Notes under the pieces: model-generated
Database searches by the model: none
What the model was told of the DNA's origin: nothing
Seen by the model: the letters and a program-made list of their open reading frames with translations, nothing else
Shown: positions 12,201 to 24,200 of the stretch, in pieces
How positions within the stretch are numbered: position 1 is the first letter of the stretch
Layout: each line of letters begins with the position of its first letter
Source of the DNA: Gordionus sp. m RMFG-2023
Taxonomy: Eukaryota > Nematomorpha > Gordioida > Chordodea > Parachordodidae
Assembly: GCF_954871325.1 (NCBI RefSeq)
Contig: NC_088777.1
Span: 32,527,366-32,591,365 of the forward strand
Direction: 5' to 3'
Length of the DNA: 64,000 nucleotides
Translations under genes and position numbers: made by a program

Positions 12201-15200
12201 TTAATTGTTGAAAGATAAAAGCTAGTTTTTATGTACCTGCCCTAATTAATTAATTTTTATTTTACAAATAATTTGATATTAATTATTTTTCTTCCTAAAA
12301 TTATTTATAATGTATAAATATAAATGCGTAAATCCTTTTAAAGAATTAAACACTATAATTATAAAAAGAACCTGCGCAAAGTCATGACGTGGATGACACA
12401 ATATTACATTGAGGCGGAACATTATATTTGTGATAAATGCCGTAAAAGGTCGAAAATATAAATTCTGATAGTGAATATGTAAATAACAGCATCAACATCA
12501 ATAGATAAAATCAATATAACTTTAAATGAAATAGGAATATCTCCTATTAAGAAAAAAAAACTAACCGAAAAAAATTATCCAAAAAAAAGGCAGCAAAAAT
12601 AACAAAAGCGATTACAGATATAATAATTAACAATCCAGATTCGGATACGAAAGATAATAATGATATACTCAATAACATGAAATTACAATATCCCAATTTA
12701 TCTAAAATAAAAAATATCAATTGCTGACCATTCTGCCTCCTAATTGGAGCGCAAATAAAATAAAAACGACATTCAACGCTACATATCATATGGCATATAA
12801 TTCCAAAATCATTTTAGAAGAAAAGGGGAGTCTTTCAACTCCAAATCGAAAGCCTGAGAAATATCTCAATCAAAAAACAGTTGATATTGTTTAAAAATTT
12901 TTTTTGCATTGATAAAGTTAGTAGATATTACCAGGGAAAAAAGATTGCATATCTATCATTGAAAAGGGGGAACGAGTGAACGCTCAAAAAAGGTTAGTTC
13001 TAGTGTTGTTAAACGACTCGTTTTGAGCCGATTTTTAAAAACGGCTAACTCAATATTTTAGCCAGAAAAATGTTGCCTAAGCCCTGAGATTTCGTTGATA
13101 GATGTCCAAACCTTTGTTCATTCTACAAGCAAAATCTTCAGGCTTGCGTAATATTATTTTGGGTGAAATATTGAGTTAGCCGTTTTTAAAAATCGGCTCA
13201 AAACGAGCCGTTTAACAACACTAGTTAGTTCTTAATAATTTGAAAGAATTATATAATCATTTTAAGGCGAGTAATTCAAACTTAACAATTGGATTTTCGA
13301 AATTTGCTAGCTTAAGACCAAAAAATTGTATATTAGCAGGGGCTAGCGGAACACATAGTGTATGCGTTTGTAGCATACATCAGAATTTTAAACTTATGAT
13401 TTTAAGCTGTGAATTAGCAACATTGACTAAAAATGTTGAGGATACATTAACAACTTATAGAGATGTTATAGGCAGAATGATTTGCAATCCCCCGTTACCC
13501 ATCTGTTATTTTGGTGACTGCAACGAATGTCAATATATCCATGTGAAGATATTTGATTGAGGATCTGATAATCGATGAGATTAGAGGATATGTAACATGT
13601 GCATATGAAAACGATTGGTTGTTAGGATTTGTACAAGAAGTGAATGCAATTAGAGATGAAGTAAAAATTAATTTTCTTCACCCTAAAGGACCAGCAAATT
13701 CTTTTGTTTATCCAGCTGCACAAAATATCCTTTTCATATCAAAAAATAATATTTTAACAATAGTTAGCCCATCAATGGCTACTGGGCGTACATATAATTT
13801 ATCGCAAAACAAAATTTTCATGGCGTCAAAAAAACTAAATTTAATGAAAAACCGAAAATAGGTAATATCTTTCATTAATTTTAATTTATCTATTATATCT
13901 TTAAAATTTATAAAATAATTTTTCGAAAATTAAAATTTTTTACAAAAAATGATTATAATCGCAGCTAAATAATCTCATTTCATGATATTAATGCTGGAAA
14001 ATCTTATTATTTATGTTTAAAAGTGAAAAAAAGTTTTAAAAAATAATAATTATAACAAAACACGTTATTTTATAAAGGAGCGCCATCTATTTTTGAAAAA
14101 ATATTTATTTTTTGATTTTTTAAATCGTAATAACTAAAAACCCATGACTGTCCCAAGTTTAGATTTTTTTTATGAATAGATATAAGGTTAGAGAATAAGA
14201 AAATATTAAATTCAAAAAAATTTGGAAAGCGAAACACCTGGAATTTTTGTGTTTAAAATTTATAATGTAAATAAAAACCGCAACAATGTTATTTCAAAAA
14301 AATCCTTAATATTTAATAAAAGGCCTTTAATAGAGTTACAAAATGACATATAACTTATATTTTTAAAATCATTATTTTTTAACTTATCTCAGTTTCAAAA
14401 AATCGTATTTTTCGAAAAAAGTCATTTTTGGCACTTTTGACCATTGATATCTCTGGAACTATAAGTACTAGGAAGCTAAAATTTTGGATTTGCTTTCAAA
14501 TGATATTCTCTCAGCATACAAAATTTTATCGAAATTAAAAAGGTCGGGCCGAAAAGTTATCGATTTGGTATGGAATTACCCATTATCAAATTAACAAAAT
14601 TATAAAAGTAAAAATAATAAAAAAGATTAATAAAAATAAAAATAAAAAAAAAAATACAAAAAAGTTAATAATTATGAAAGATCATTTTGTATGGTAAAAA
14701 TTGGCCTTTTTATACTCTTTTCAATCTTCTTATAACTAATATTCATAACTATTCAAATATAATATTTTTATCACACGTTATAATAATAAATCCAAGAGAA
14801 TTCTTTATGCAAATTAAATATAAAGTACAACAAAATCCAAAAGAATTCTTTATGCAAATTATATCTAACATTTACAACAATATTATCTGAATAATTTACA
14901 TTAAAGGTACATTAAATAATGTGTTTAAATTAAAACTAAATTAGTTTGAATTAGTGATCTGCATTGGGCCTAATTTTTCAAGCCAGGCTCGGCCCAAAAT
15001 TTTTTTAAAAAAAGTTTTGCTGGCCTCTACCGACCTGGCCCGAATTTATTTAAATATAGAAATTAATTTTTATAATTACTCAAAATAAAAGACATATGTT
15101 ATATCTCGTTTAGTTTCAATAAATAAAATATTTTTTATTTAAATAAAAAATTCAATATAAAATTGATAAATTTAGATATATTTAAAAAAATTTCCAAGGT

Positions 15201-18200
15201 CTGACCCGACCCGGCCCAAATTTTTTTTAAAAATATTAGGCCCGGCTTGAACCCGATTATTCTAAATAGAATTAAACCCGGCCCGAACTGATCTCTAGTT
15301 TGAATATTGAATCTAATAATAATTAAGTCAATAATTGTTAATTATGAGTAAAAAATTAAAATGATTTTTTTATAAGGATTTCTAAAATCTTTTTTAAAAT
15401 TTTCAGAAGTTTTATTATATTTTGTACATGTTTTTATATTTTAAAAAATCTTATTTCTTCTTTTCCATAAAATTTCAAAAGTTTGTGAATTAATTTTTTT
15501 TATATATTTTGAATATAGCCTAAATATGGGTCATCTTATGGCCAGTAGAAAATTTATAAAAAATAATGCCTTAAAACTAGGGGGGGGGGGTTAAATTTAA
15601 AAAATTTAATTATTTTATGAGTTTTTTAAGAATGTTTTAAGTTTCAGAAATTTGATGTGATTAGTAATGTTAATCGACTAAATCTAGTCGACTAACAGAT
15701 GACTAACTAATAGTTATAGTCGAAAAATTATAAAAACTTTAACAACTAGATTAGTCGACTAAGACTAAAATTATATTTATTTTATATAAATTTAAAAAAT
15801 ATACAAAATATTAGATTTGGTGCCAGTCAGGCGCTAAAATAAAACAAATTCAAAATTAAAATAAATAAAAAGAAATATAATAGAAAAAAAATTATAAGCA
15901 AATTCGCAAAATTAGTATTCCAAATTAATCACCTAATTTAGTCACTAAAGTTTTTAGTCGATTTCCTCCGACTAATTAACAACATTACTAGAGACTAAAA
16001 TATTGACAATTTCTGATACACAAATTCAAATATAAATTAATGATTAAATATATACATATGATCTTTGTAAAAAAAATAAATATTTAAATTAGTGATCTGT
16101 ATCGAGCCAAATTTTTCACGCCCACCCGGCCAGAAATCTTTAAAATAATTGTCCTGCCTGTTCTGATCAATTTTTTATTATTTATACCAAAAAGCTGGCC
16201 CAATATTTAAAAAAATACATTAAACTCGACCCAGCTAGAACTGAAATTATTTTTTAAAAATAGACCCAGCCCGGGCCATGATTTGCAGATCTATAATTTA
16301 AATTATATTATTAAAAAATTTGTTGGAAATATAGATTATGCACAAAAATATTCTTATGAATTATTACCTATTATATAATTTTACAAGATATTATTTTTAA
16401 AAATATAGCATACTAAAAAATGGGGAAAAATATAATTAAGAAGCATATTATAAATTTTAAACTTTCATCAGTTCTTGGTGCTAACTTCCTATCTCACTTA
16501 ATGGTCATTCCATGTCAAATCGATCAAAAGAGCTCATTTTCGGCCGACCCCTAAATTTCTGGAATTATTTAGATAGGTAAAAAAATGAGAAAGCCGTTTA
16601 TTTTAGTTCGCTAGCACACCTGGTTTCCGAGATATCGGTGCTCATAGGCGCAGAAAAGAGCCACTTTGGAATCTGTAAAATTTTTAAAATGCTTACTCGA
16701 ATAATATTTATAGTAAAAAAATATATCATATTGGTATAAAAAATCTCTAATGGGCTATCAAAAAACAATAAAAATTGGCGCAAATTTGAGCCTTTAACTT
16801 CCGGTTTACCTATATTGCTTTACCCCTGTTTTTAAGCAAAAAAGGGAGTTTGTTTTCGAAATTTTTTTCTCACTTTTTATTTAGACACGTTTTATAATAT
16901 ATATACGATATCAAAACCTTGACGACGCTATCGACTCTTCCGAAATATACATTCTTACCAAAAATTGACAAAAAATAGATAGCACTAATGGTTGAAAAAT
17001 ATTATTCTTAAGGTATATGAAAATATTGATACATAAAAAATGTGATAAAAGATCCCAGTTCTGCCCCCCCCTTATCATCTTTAACTTTACATTTTTTAGG
17101 CCTCTATACTACTATGCGAATGACTTATTAGTTCGATAGTGTATAACAGCTGCATTAAAAACGAATATTTTGTTAAGCATATTATCGATTATATTTTACG
17201 AGCATATTATTTTGCAAAATAATGTTTAAAACGAGCTCTCTTTCTGCATAATATTTTAAACTTGCCCGTTAAGATTAATTTTAAATAATTCGACCCGTCT
17301 GCAGCTTATTATTTTATCGTCTGTCTATCAATATGGGTTTTTTAGTAATTGGGATTTAAAAAATTAAAAAATAAATATTTTTTTCAAAAATAGATGGCGC
17401 TCCTTTATAAAATAACGCGTTTTGTTAAAATTATTATTTTTTTAAACTATTTTTATTTTTAAACATAAATAGCAAGATTTTCTATCATTAATATCACGAA
17501 ATGAGATTATGTAGCTTAGGTTATAATAATTTTTCTCTTATAAAAAATTTTAATTTTCGAAAATTATAAATTTTGTAGATATAATAGATAAATTAAAATT
17601 CATGAAAGATATTACCTATTTTCGGTTTTTCATTAAATTTAGTTTTTTTGACGCCATGATAATTTCTTGTTGCGATAAATTATATGTACGCCCAGTAGCC
17701 GTTGATAGGCTAACTATTGTTAAAATATTATTTTTTGGTATGAAAAGGATATCTTGTGCAGCGGATAAATAAAAGAATTTGCTAGTCCTTTAGGGTGAAA
17801 AAAATTAATTTTTACTTCATCTCTAATTACATTCACTTCTTGTACAAATCATCGTTTTCATATGCACATGACATATCCTCTAATCTCAACGATTAACAGA
17901 TCCTCAATCAAAGGATCCTCACGTGCAGTGGCGTAGCCAGGATTGATCCATGGGGGGGTTTTGTAGAATTAAAAGTTTTGCCAAATTTATAATTAATAAG
18001 CGACTGAAAGCATTATTTTGAAAATGTTATCAATGTTTAGTAAATTGTATATTAATTCAATCTATTCGATGTAAAAAAAATTTGCCTCCCCCCAAACCTT
18101 CCAATTTTATGATCAACTCAATATATTTTATTCTATGTTAAAAATAATTATTTTAATTAAATTTTTGCATATAACAATATTTTGCAGAGATTTTATTTAT

Positions 18201-21200
18201 TATTAACTTTATTTATTTAACTATGTTTTTATTTTAATAATATATAAAAAAATAAATTTCAAAATATATAAATTTTATACAGATTATTATATTAAAAATT
18301 GAATGTAAATAAACTATATTTTAAAAAAATAAAATTGCAATAAAATATGTAATTCTTGCTAAATAAATACAATTTAACAATTCTATTTAGTATAAACCCT
18401 TTATTTAACTATGTGTTTATTTTATATACAAAAAATAAATTTCAAAATTAGAAATTTTATACAGATTACTATTTTAAAAATTGATTGTAAATATCTATAT
18501 TTTAAAAAAATAAAATTACAATAAAATATAAGTAATTCTTGTATGCAATTTAAAAAAATATAATTTAACAGTTATATTTAATACAAATGAGTATATTATA
18601 TAAATAATTCTTATTGTAGGTGCAATACTATTATTAAATATAGTATAAAAATATCATGACTAAAAATTCATTATAATTAAGTTTTACATATAAAAATTTT
18701 ATGACTAAGAAAATATAACAATTATATGATTTGAATTTATAAAGAGAGGTCTACTTTTCTCTGAGATTTGGCTAATTCATCTAGAATCAAATTTTTATCT
18801 AGAATAATCTCCTTATAAATATTTAATAGGGCTAATCCATTTAAACGGTTTTCACCGGTGCTATTTCTTAAATAGGTTTTTAACCTTTTCAAAGTTGAAA
18901 AAGACCTTTCATTAGTGCAGGTACTAATCGGTAAAGTAGCTAAAATAAAAAACAATGTTTTGATATTGGGCAGGGAATCTAAAGTGCAATTACACATGGA
19001 AAGGGCCTGCAAAGCATTTTTTGGTCTCAAAGAGTACTCTATTCTGCCAAGATTTTTATACCAAAATTCGGCATCACAAAGTAACTTATCATACGACCCT
19101 AATAAATCATCAGAATAAAACTCTGAGATGTTCTTAATATCCTCTCGCGTTTCAAGTGTAATCAACAATTCAGACTCAACCGGCAAAAGAAAATAAAAGC
19201 TTTTTAAAATAAAATTGTGACTTATAAATCTTTCCTTTAATTGAAATAAAAATGTATCAATAAGTGGAATAAAAATGTTAATTTTATAAAAATCCTCAAT
19301 CGTAGATGCATCAATATTTGAGCGATTGGATTGTCTAGAAACTACTCTAGGTTTAAAAATTTCAATCCCAAACATATTAGCGATCTCCTTTACTTTCTCA
19401 TATATTTCTTGAAATTTTTCATCCACATTATCTCTGATATTTGTTAATATTTCAACAATATCCTTTGCCTTATATATAACCTCCCTTAAATCCAAATCAA
19501 TTTTTTGTAACATTTTGCTAAAATCATATGTATAATTAAATAAAAAATAAACACATTGAATTGAAATTAAAAATTGAGGCTTCGTAATAGCCTGTAAAAG
19601 ATTTTCCGCATTTGCGGAATCTTTTTCTTTGCGTAATATGTATGATTCCAGTGCCGCAAAAATAACCTCATATAACTCGATGAAAACCTTCACCGATTGT
19701 TGTCTTTCAATGAATCTTGTGGGACAAAATCTTTTGAATTTTTTTTTTGAATTTTTTGAATCAATTTCATCGAACGTTTGGGTAAAAATCTCCCTCTTCT
19801 TGGGTGGGGTAAAGAAGTCACAAACCGACGATATTGTTTCTAAATTTTGAAAAATATATAAAAATTATATAAAGATATCTATAATACATAATAAAATCTA
19901 ATAAATTTCAATTAAATCAAAATCTTTTTACGTAAACTGTTCCAGATGTCTCTAATTTCACATGCCTCAGTTATCATCAAATTCAGGCAATGTGAACTGC
20001 AGTGAACATAAAGAGCTGTGCTATAAAGCTCTCTAATTCTTGACTGGACCCCTTTAACATGGCCACTCATCGAGGGAGCTCCATCGTACCCTTGGCCTCT
20101 CAGTAGATTTAAATTTAAATCCAGGTTTTGAAGTGATTTAATAATTTGATTAGCAATCGTTTCTGACTTAGTGTCAGGTAATTCAAAAAATTGAACAAAT
20201 AGTTCCTTCATTTTATAATTACCTGATTCCATATCAATAAACCTTATTGCTATGGATAGTTGTTCAATATTACCAATATCGGAAGTTTCATCCGCCAAAA
20301 CACTAAAAAATGGTGATGCTTTGACTTTTGAAGAAACTTCCTTTAATATAAACTGATTGCATATTGATATTATTTCATTTTGAATAGTGGGACTTAGGTA
20401 AGTAGCATCTTTAGAGGAGCTTTCAAAAAGCTTTAGGTAGTTGTCATTATTATTACATAAAAATTTCAATAATTCCTTGAAATTTCCTTCATTGTGAGAA
20501 GGGGATGTAAGTGTTAGGGGGCCAGGAGATATCCTATGAGCTCTTAACGCCAAGCCCTGCCTCCCTAACCAAATGACAGCATCAATAATTATAATTATTC
20601 TTGATCGATTTTTTGTAACAATATCAAAATTTTTTTTATTCAATACATTGGATATTGATATCTTTTGATTCATTGAGATTTCTTTTAAAGAATCCATTAT
20701 CTCATAGGAATTAAGATGATATTTATTTTTTTGATGATAATTAAAATTTTCGAGCGCATCTTTCCATCTTATGTACACCTGACTTACCAATGTTTTGAGT
20801 TTTTGTAACCCATTTCCAGCATATCTTGGGGAAAATATGACGCAAACTTTACAAAATGCGCCCTTTTCATCGGCTGAGTAAGCAAGCCACTTATATTTGT
20901 TAAGCCAGGATGCTTGAAAGGTTAAATTTCTTTTGCCCAAGGGCAATGGAAATTTATAACATTTGTCAGGTATCCAAATATTTTCAACAGCTAACAATTT
21001 TTCATTATCATTTTTAAAATGAAAATTTAAGTAAAGTGAAACATCTTTTTGAGAACGGTGTGGTGTTTCTATATTTTTTTTTAGATTTTAAATGATATAT
21101 TTCAATATGAATTTCAATGTTAAGAGCTGAGCAGCACAAGAAAAAAATCTGGATTATAAAAAATGTATCTCAGATAGATATCAAAGTTTCTTAATAAAAA

Positions 21201-24200
21201 TTTAAAGACAGATACAAGTAGAAGGAAATTACTATAGAATATCATTATCAATTTTAATTAATATTTTTATATTTGTAGGATGATTTACACTCATGGAAGT
21301 GAAGAAGGTAGTAATATTTAAATTATGAAAATAAGTTCCTAAATATTATAAGCTGCCCAAGATTGTGTATACAAAAGATTTTAAGAAAATAATTATGTTC
21401 TTCACAAATAAATAATAAAAACTGTATATTATAAACTATTCTAGTTTAATTGGTAATGATAAATCATCTGTATCTAAGATTCATTTTTTCACAACAAATC
21501 TGTATCTAGATTATTTTTCTGGAGGGCCTGCCCAACTCTGTTTGTATTGTAGATACAAGTTTTCAATACTGCTCAACTCTGTTTGACTTATAATGTACTA
21601 CCTTTTGCAAAATAACACAAAAAAATGACTAACTTTAAAATTATAACTAAATATCGTACATTGCAAAATTTTAATAACTCAAAATGAAAATAGTATAATT
21701 TACAAATAAAAAAAATGGAATTAAAATAAATACTATACCATCATTTGATGATTTTCCAGCCAAATCAACTGATAGCTCACATGCTTTTGTAACACATAAT
21801 GTTTCTATTTTTAATTAAAAAATATTAGAAATTATAAATAATTTAGAATATATACCATCATTTGATGATTTTGTAGCTAACTCATCATTGGATGGAGATG
21901 GAGTGGTAATGGTATGTCTGGTATTTCTAATTGCAAGATTTAAATAAAACATATTGATAATACCATTACCTTCGAACTCAACTGATGGCTGATTTTCACT
22001 AGCAACATCCATATATATTTCTAATTCAAATTACATAACTTAAATTTTATAAATAAATTAATATATACCTTTTTCTTTTTGTTGTTGACAAAAAAATTTA
22101 CGGATATCCATATTTAAAAATTATAAAAACTTAAAATTTACAAACAAAACAAACTATCTAAATAGTTTAAATTTAAAAATATATATTTAATAATTAAATT
22201 TATAAATATCTAATTTAACTATGCCAAGCCAGAAAATATTTACAAAATATCTTTATTGTTATTTAATATTCTAATTTAACTATGCCAGAAATTATTTACA
22301 AATACAATATATCTTTATTCTTATTGTTGTTTAATATTTTAGTTCATATAATTTATATATATTTTTAAACGATGTGATCATTTAAAATTAAAACTCCTTT
22401 TTTTATAAATATATTTCATTGTGATATTCATATTCATATAGTATTATATATAATATATTATCTTATTTCTCTAAATTGAAACCGTTTTTTAAATATAATT
22501 ATTCGCAATAAAAAAATAATAATTTTTTATTTTATAAAAAAAAAAAAATTAAAAAAAAAACATTTTTAAAAAATGGGGGGGGGTTCCCCCCTCCCCCTTG
22601 TCTACGCCACTGCTCACGTGGATATACTATCTCCACAATAAATGTCTGCGAATTAGAATATGTTTGAGCTTAGTTATTACTCGCCTTGAAATGATTATAT
22701 AATTCTTTCAAATTATTAAGAACTAACCTTTTTTGAGCGTTCACTCGTTCCCCCTTTTCAATGCTAGATTATGCAATTTTCCTGGTAATACCCTACTAAC
22801 TTCATAACTGCAAAATTCTTTTTAGCAATATCAACTGTATTTTGATTGAGATATTTTTGCAGGCTTTCGATTTGGAGTTGAAAAAATCCCCATTTCTTTT
22901 AAAATTATTTTGGAATTATATGCCATATGATTATATAGCGTTAAATGTCGTTTTTATTTTATTTGCTCTCCAATTAGGAGGCAGAATTGTCAGCAATTGA
23001 TATTTTTTTATTTTTAGATAAATTAGGATATTGTAATTATTATCTTTTGTACCCTATTCTGGATTGTTAATTATTATATCTGAAATAAGCTTTTTATATT
23101 TTCGCTATCCTTTTTTTTGGATAGTTTTTTTCGGTTAATTATTTTTTCTTAATAGGAGATATTCCAATTTCGTTTAAAGTTATATTGATTGCATATATTG
23201 ATGTTGATGCTGTGTTGATTATTTACATATTAACTATCAGAATAGTTATATTTTCAATATTTTTTGTGATAACCGTTTACGACATTTATCACAAATATAG
23301 TGTTCCGCCTCAATGTTTGGATATTGTGTCATCTACGTCATGACTTTACACGGGTCCTTTTTATAATTAAAGTGTTTAGATCCTTTCAAAGGATTTAACA
23401 CATTTATATTTATATATTATAAATAATTTAAAAAGAAAAATAATTAATATCAAAATATTTGTAAAATAAAAATTAACATGATAACTTGCTTTTATCTTTC
23501 AACAATTTAATATATTTTCTTGTAGGAGATATCGGAATCTTATCTTAACTATCTTTTTAGGAAATTTAATAATTTATTATAAAAACAACTAATTTTTACA
23601 AGTTATCAATATAATAATAATAAGTACGCCTATCAAACGATCTATATAATATTTTGGTTAGGGTCCACTAGATCGTATGAACATTTGTGAAAAAACGTCA
23701 AATGACCTAAAATGGCCACAAATATATTTGAAGCGATTATAAAATTGTATAATTTTGAAACGTTGTAACAGATTTGGCAAATAAATTAAAAAATGCTTTT
23801 TATTTTAAATTAAATTTAAATGGCTAAATGGTAATTAATATTTATATTAATACAAGAACAGTAAAAATAAATAGCAGATAATTTACAATATTTTAGCAAA
23901 CTCTTAATGCTCTAGATCCATTAATATATAATAGACAGCACAATTGTATTATAAATATATCTTTGATATAACATCATTAAAATTTATATGAAATATCTCA
24001 TAATAAAATTTTTAATTAATATATAAAAATGCAATCTCTTTTTTTTGCATGATAATGTATAAATTGAATTAAATTTTTGTTAGAATAGATAATATTATTG
24101 TTGTATTTTGATTTGATCAAACTATATTGAACCATGATTATTAGAATTTGTATAATAGCTTTGTTTAAAAATGATATAAATAGCAGATAATTTACAATAT

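Larger units (their letters stand above)
11085..14581 (+). mobile_element. Long-TIR DNA transposon, copy 1, internally deleted
   Basis: Inverted ends of about 600 bp (11085-11700 and 13970-14581) begin GGGTAATTCCATACCAAATC and mirror each other closely. The flanks are ATTA on both sides, suggesting a 4-bp target duplication. The interior carries a broken plus-strand coding region (12390-13861). Two MITEs are inserted, at 11730-12090 and 13001-13223, each with an 8-bp duplication. A second, inverted copy at 17331-25132 shares the internal layout. The superfamily is not certain. A 4-bp duplication would fit Sola-type elements, but I cannot confirm that. Confidence 0.8.

Noticed and set aside
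12547-12789. Minus-strand hydrophobic open frame
   Set aside because: Shadow of the plus-strand transposase region of the long-TIR element.
14687-14890. 67-residue plus-strand frame
   Set aside because: Built on a short repeated GAATTCTTTATGCAAATTA motif; no protein features.
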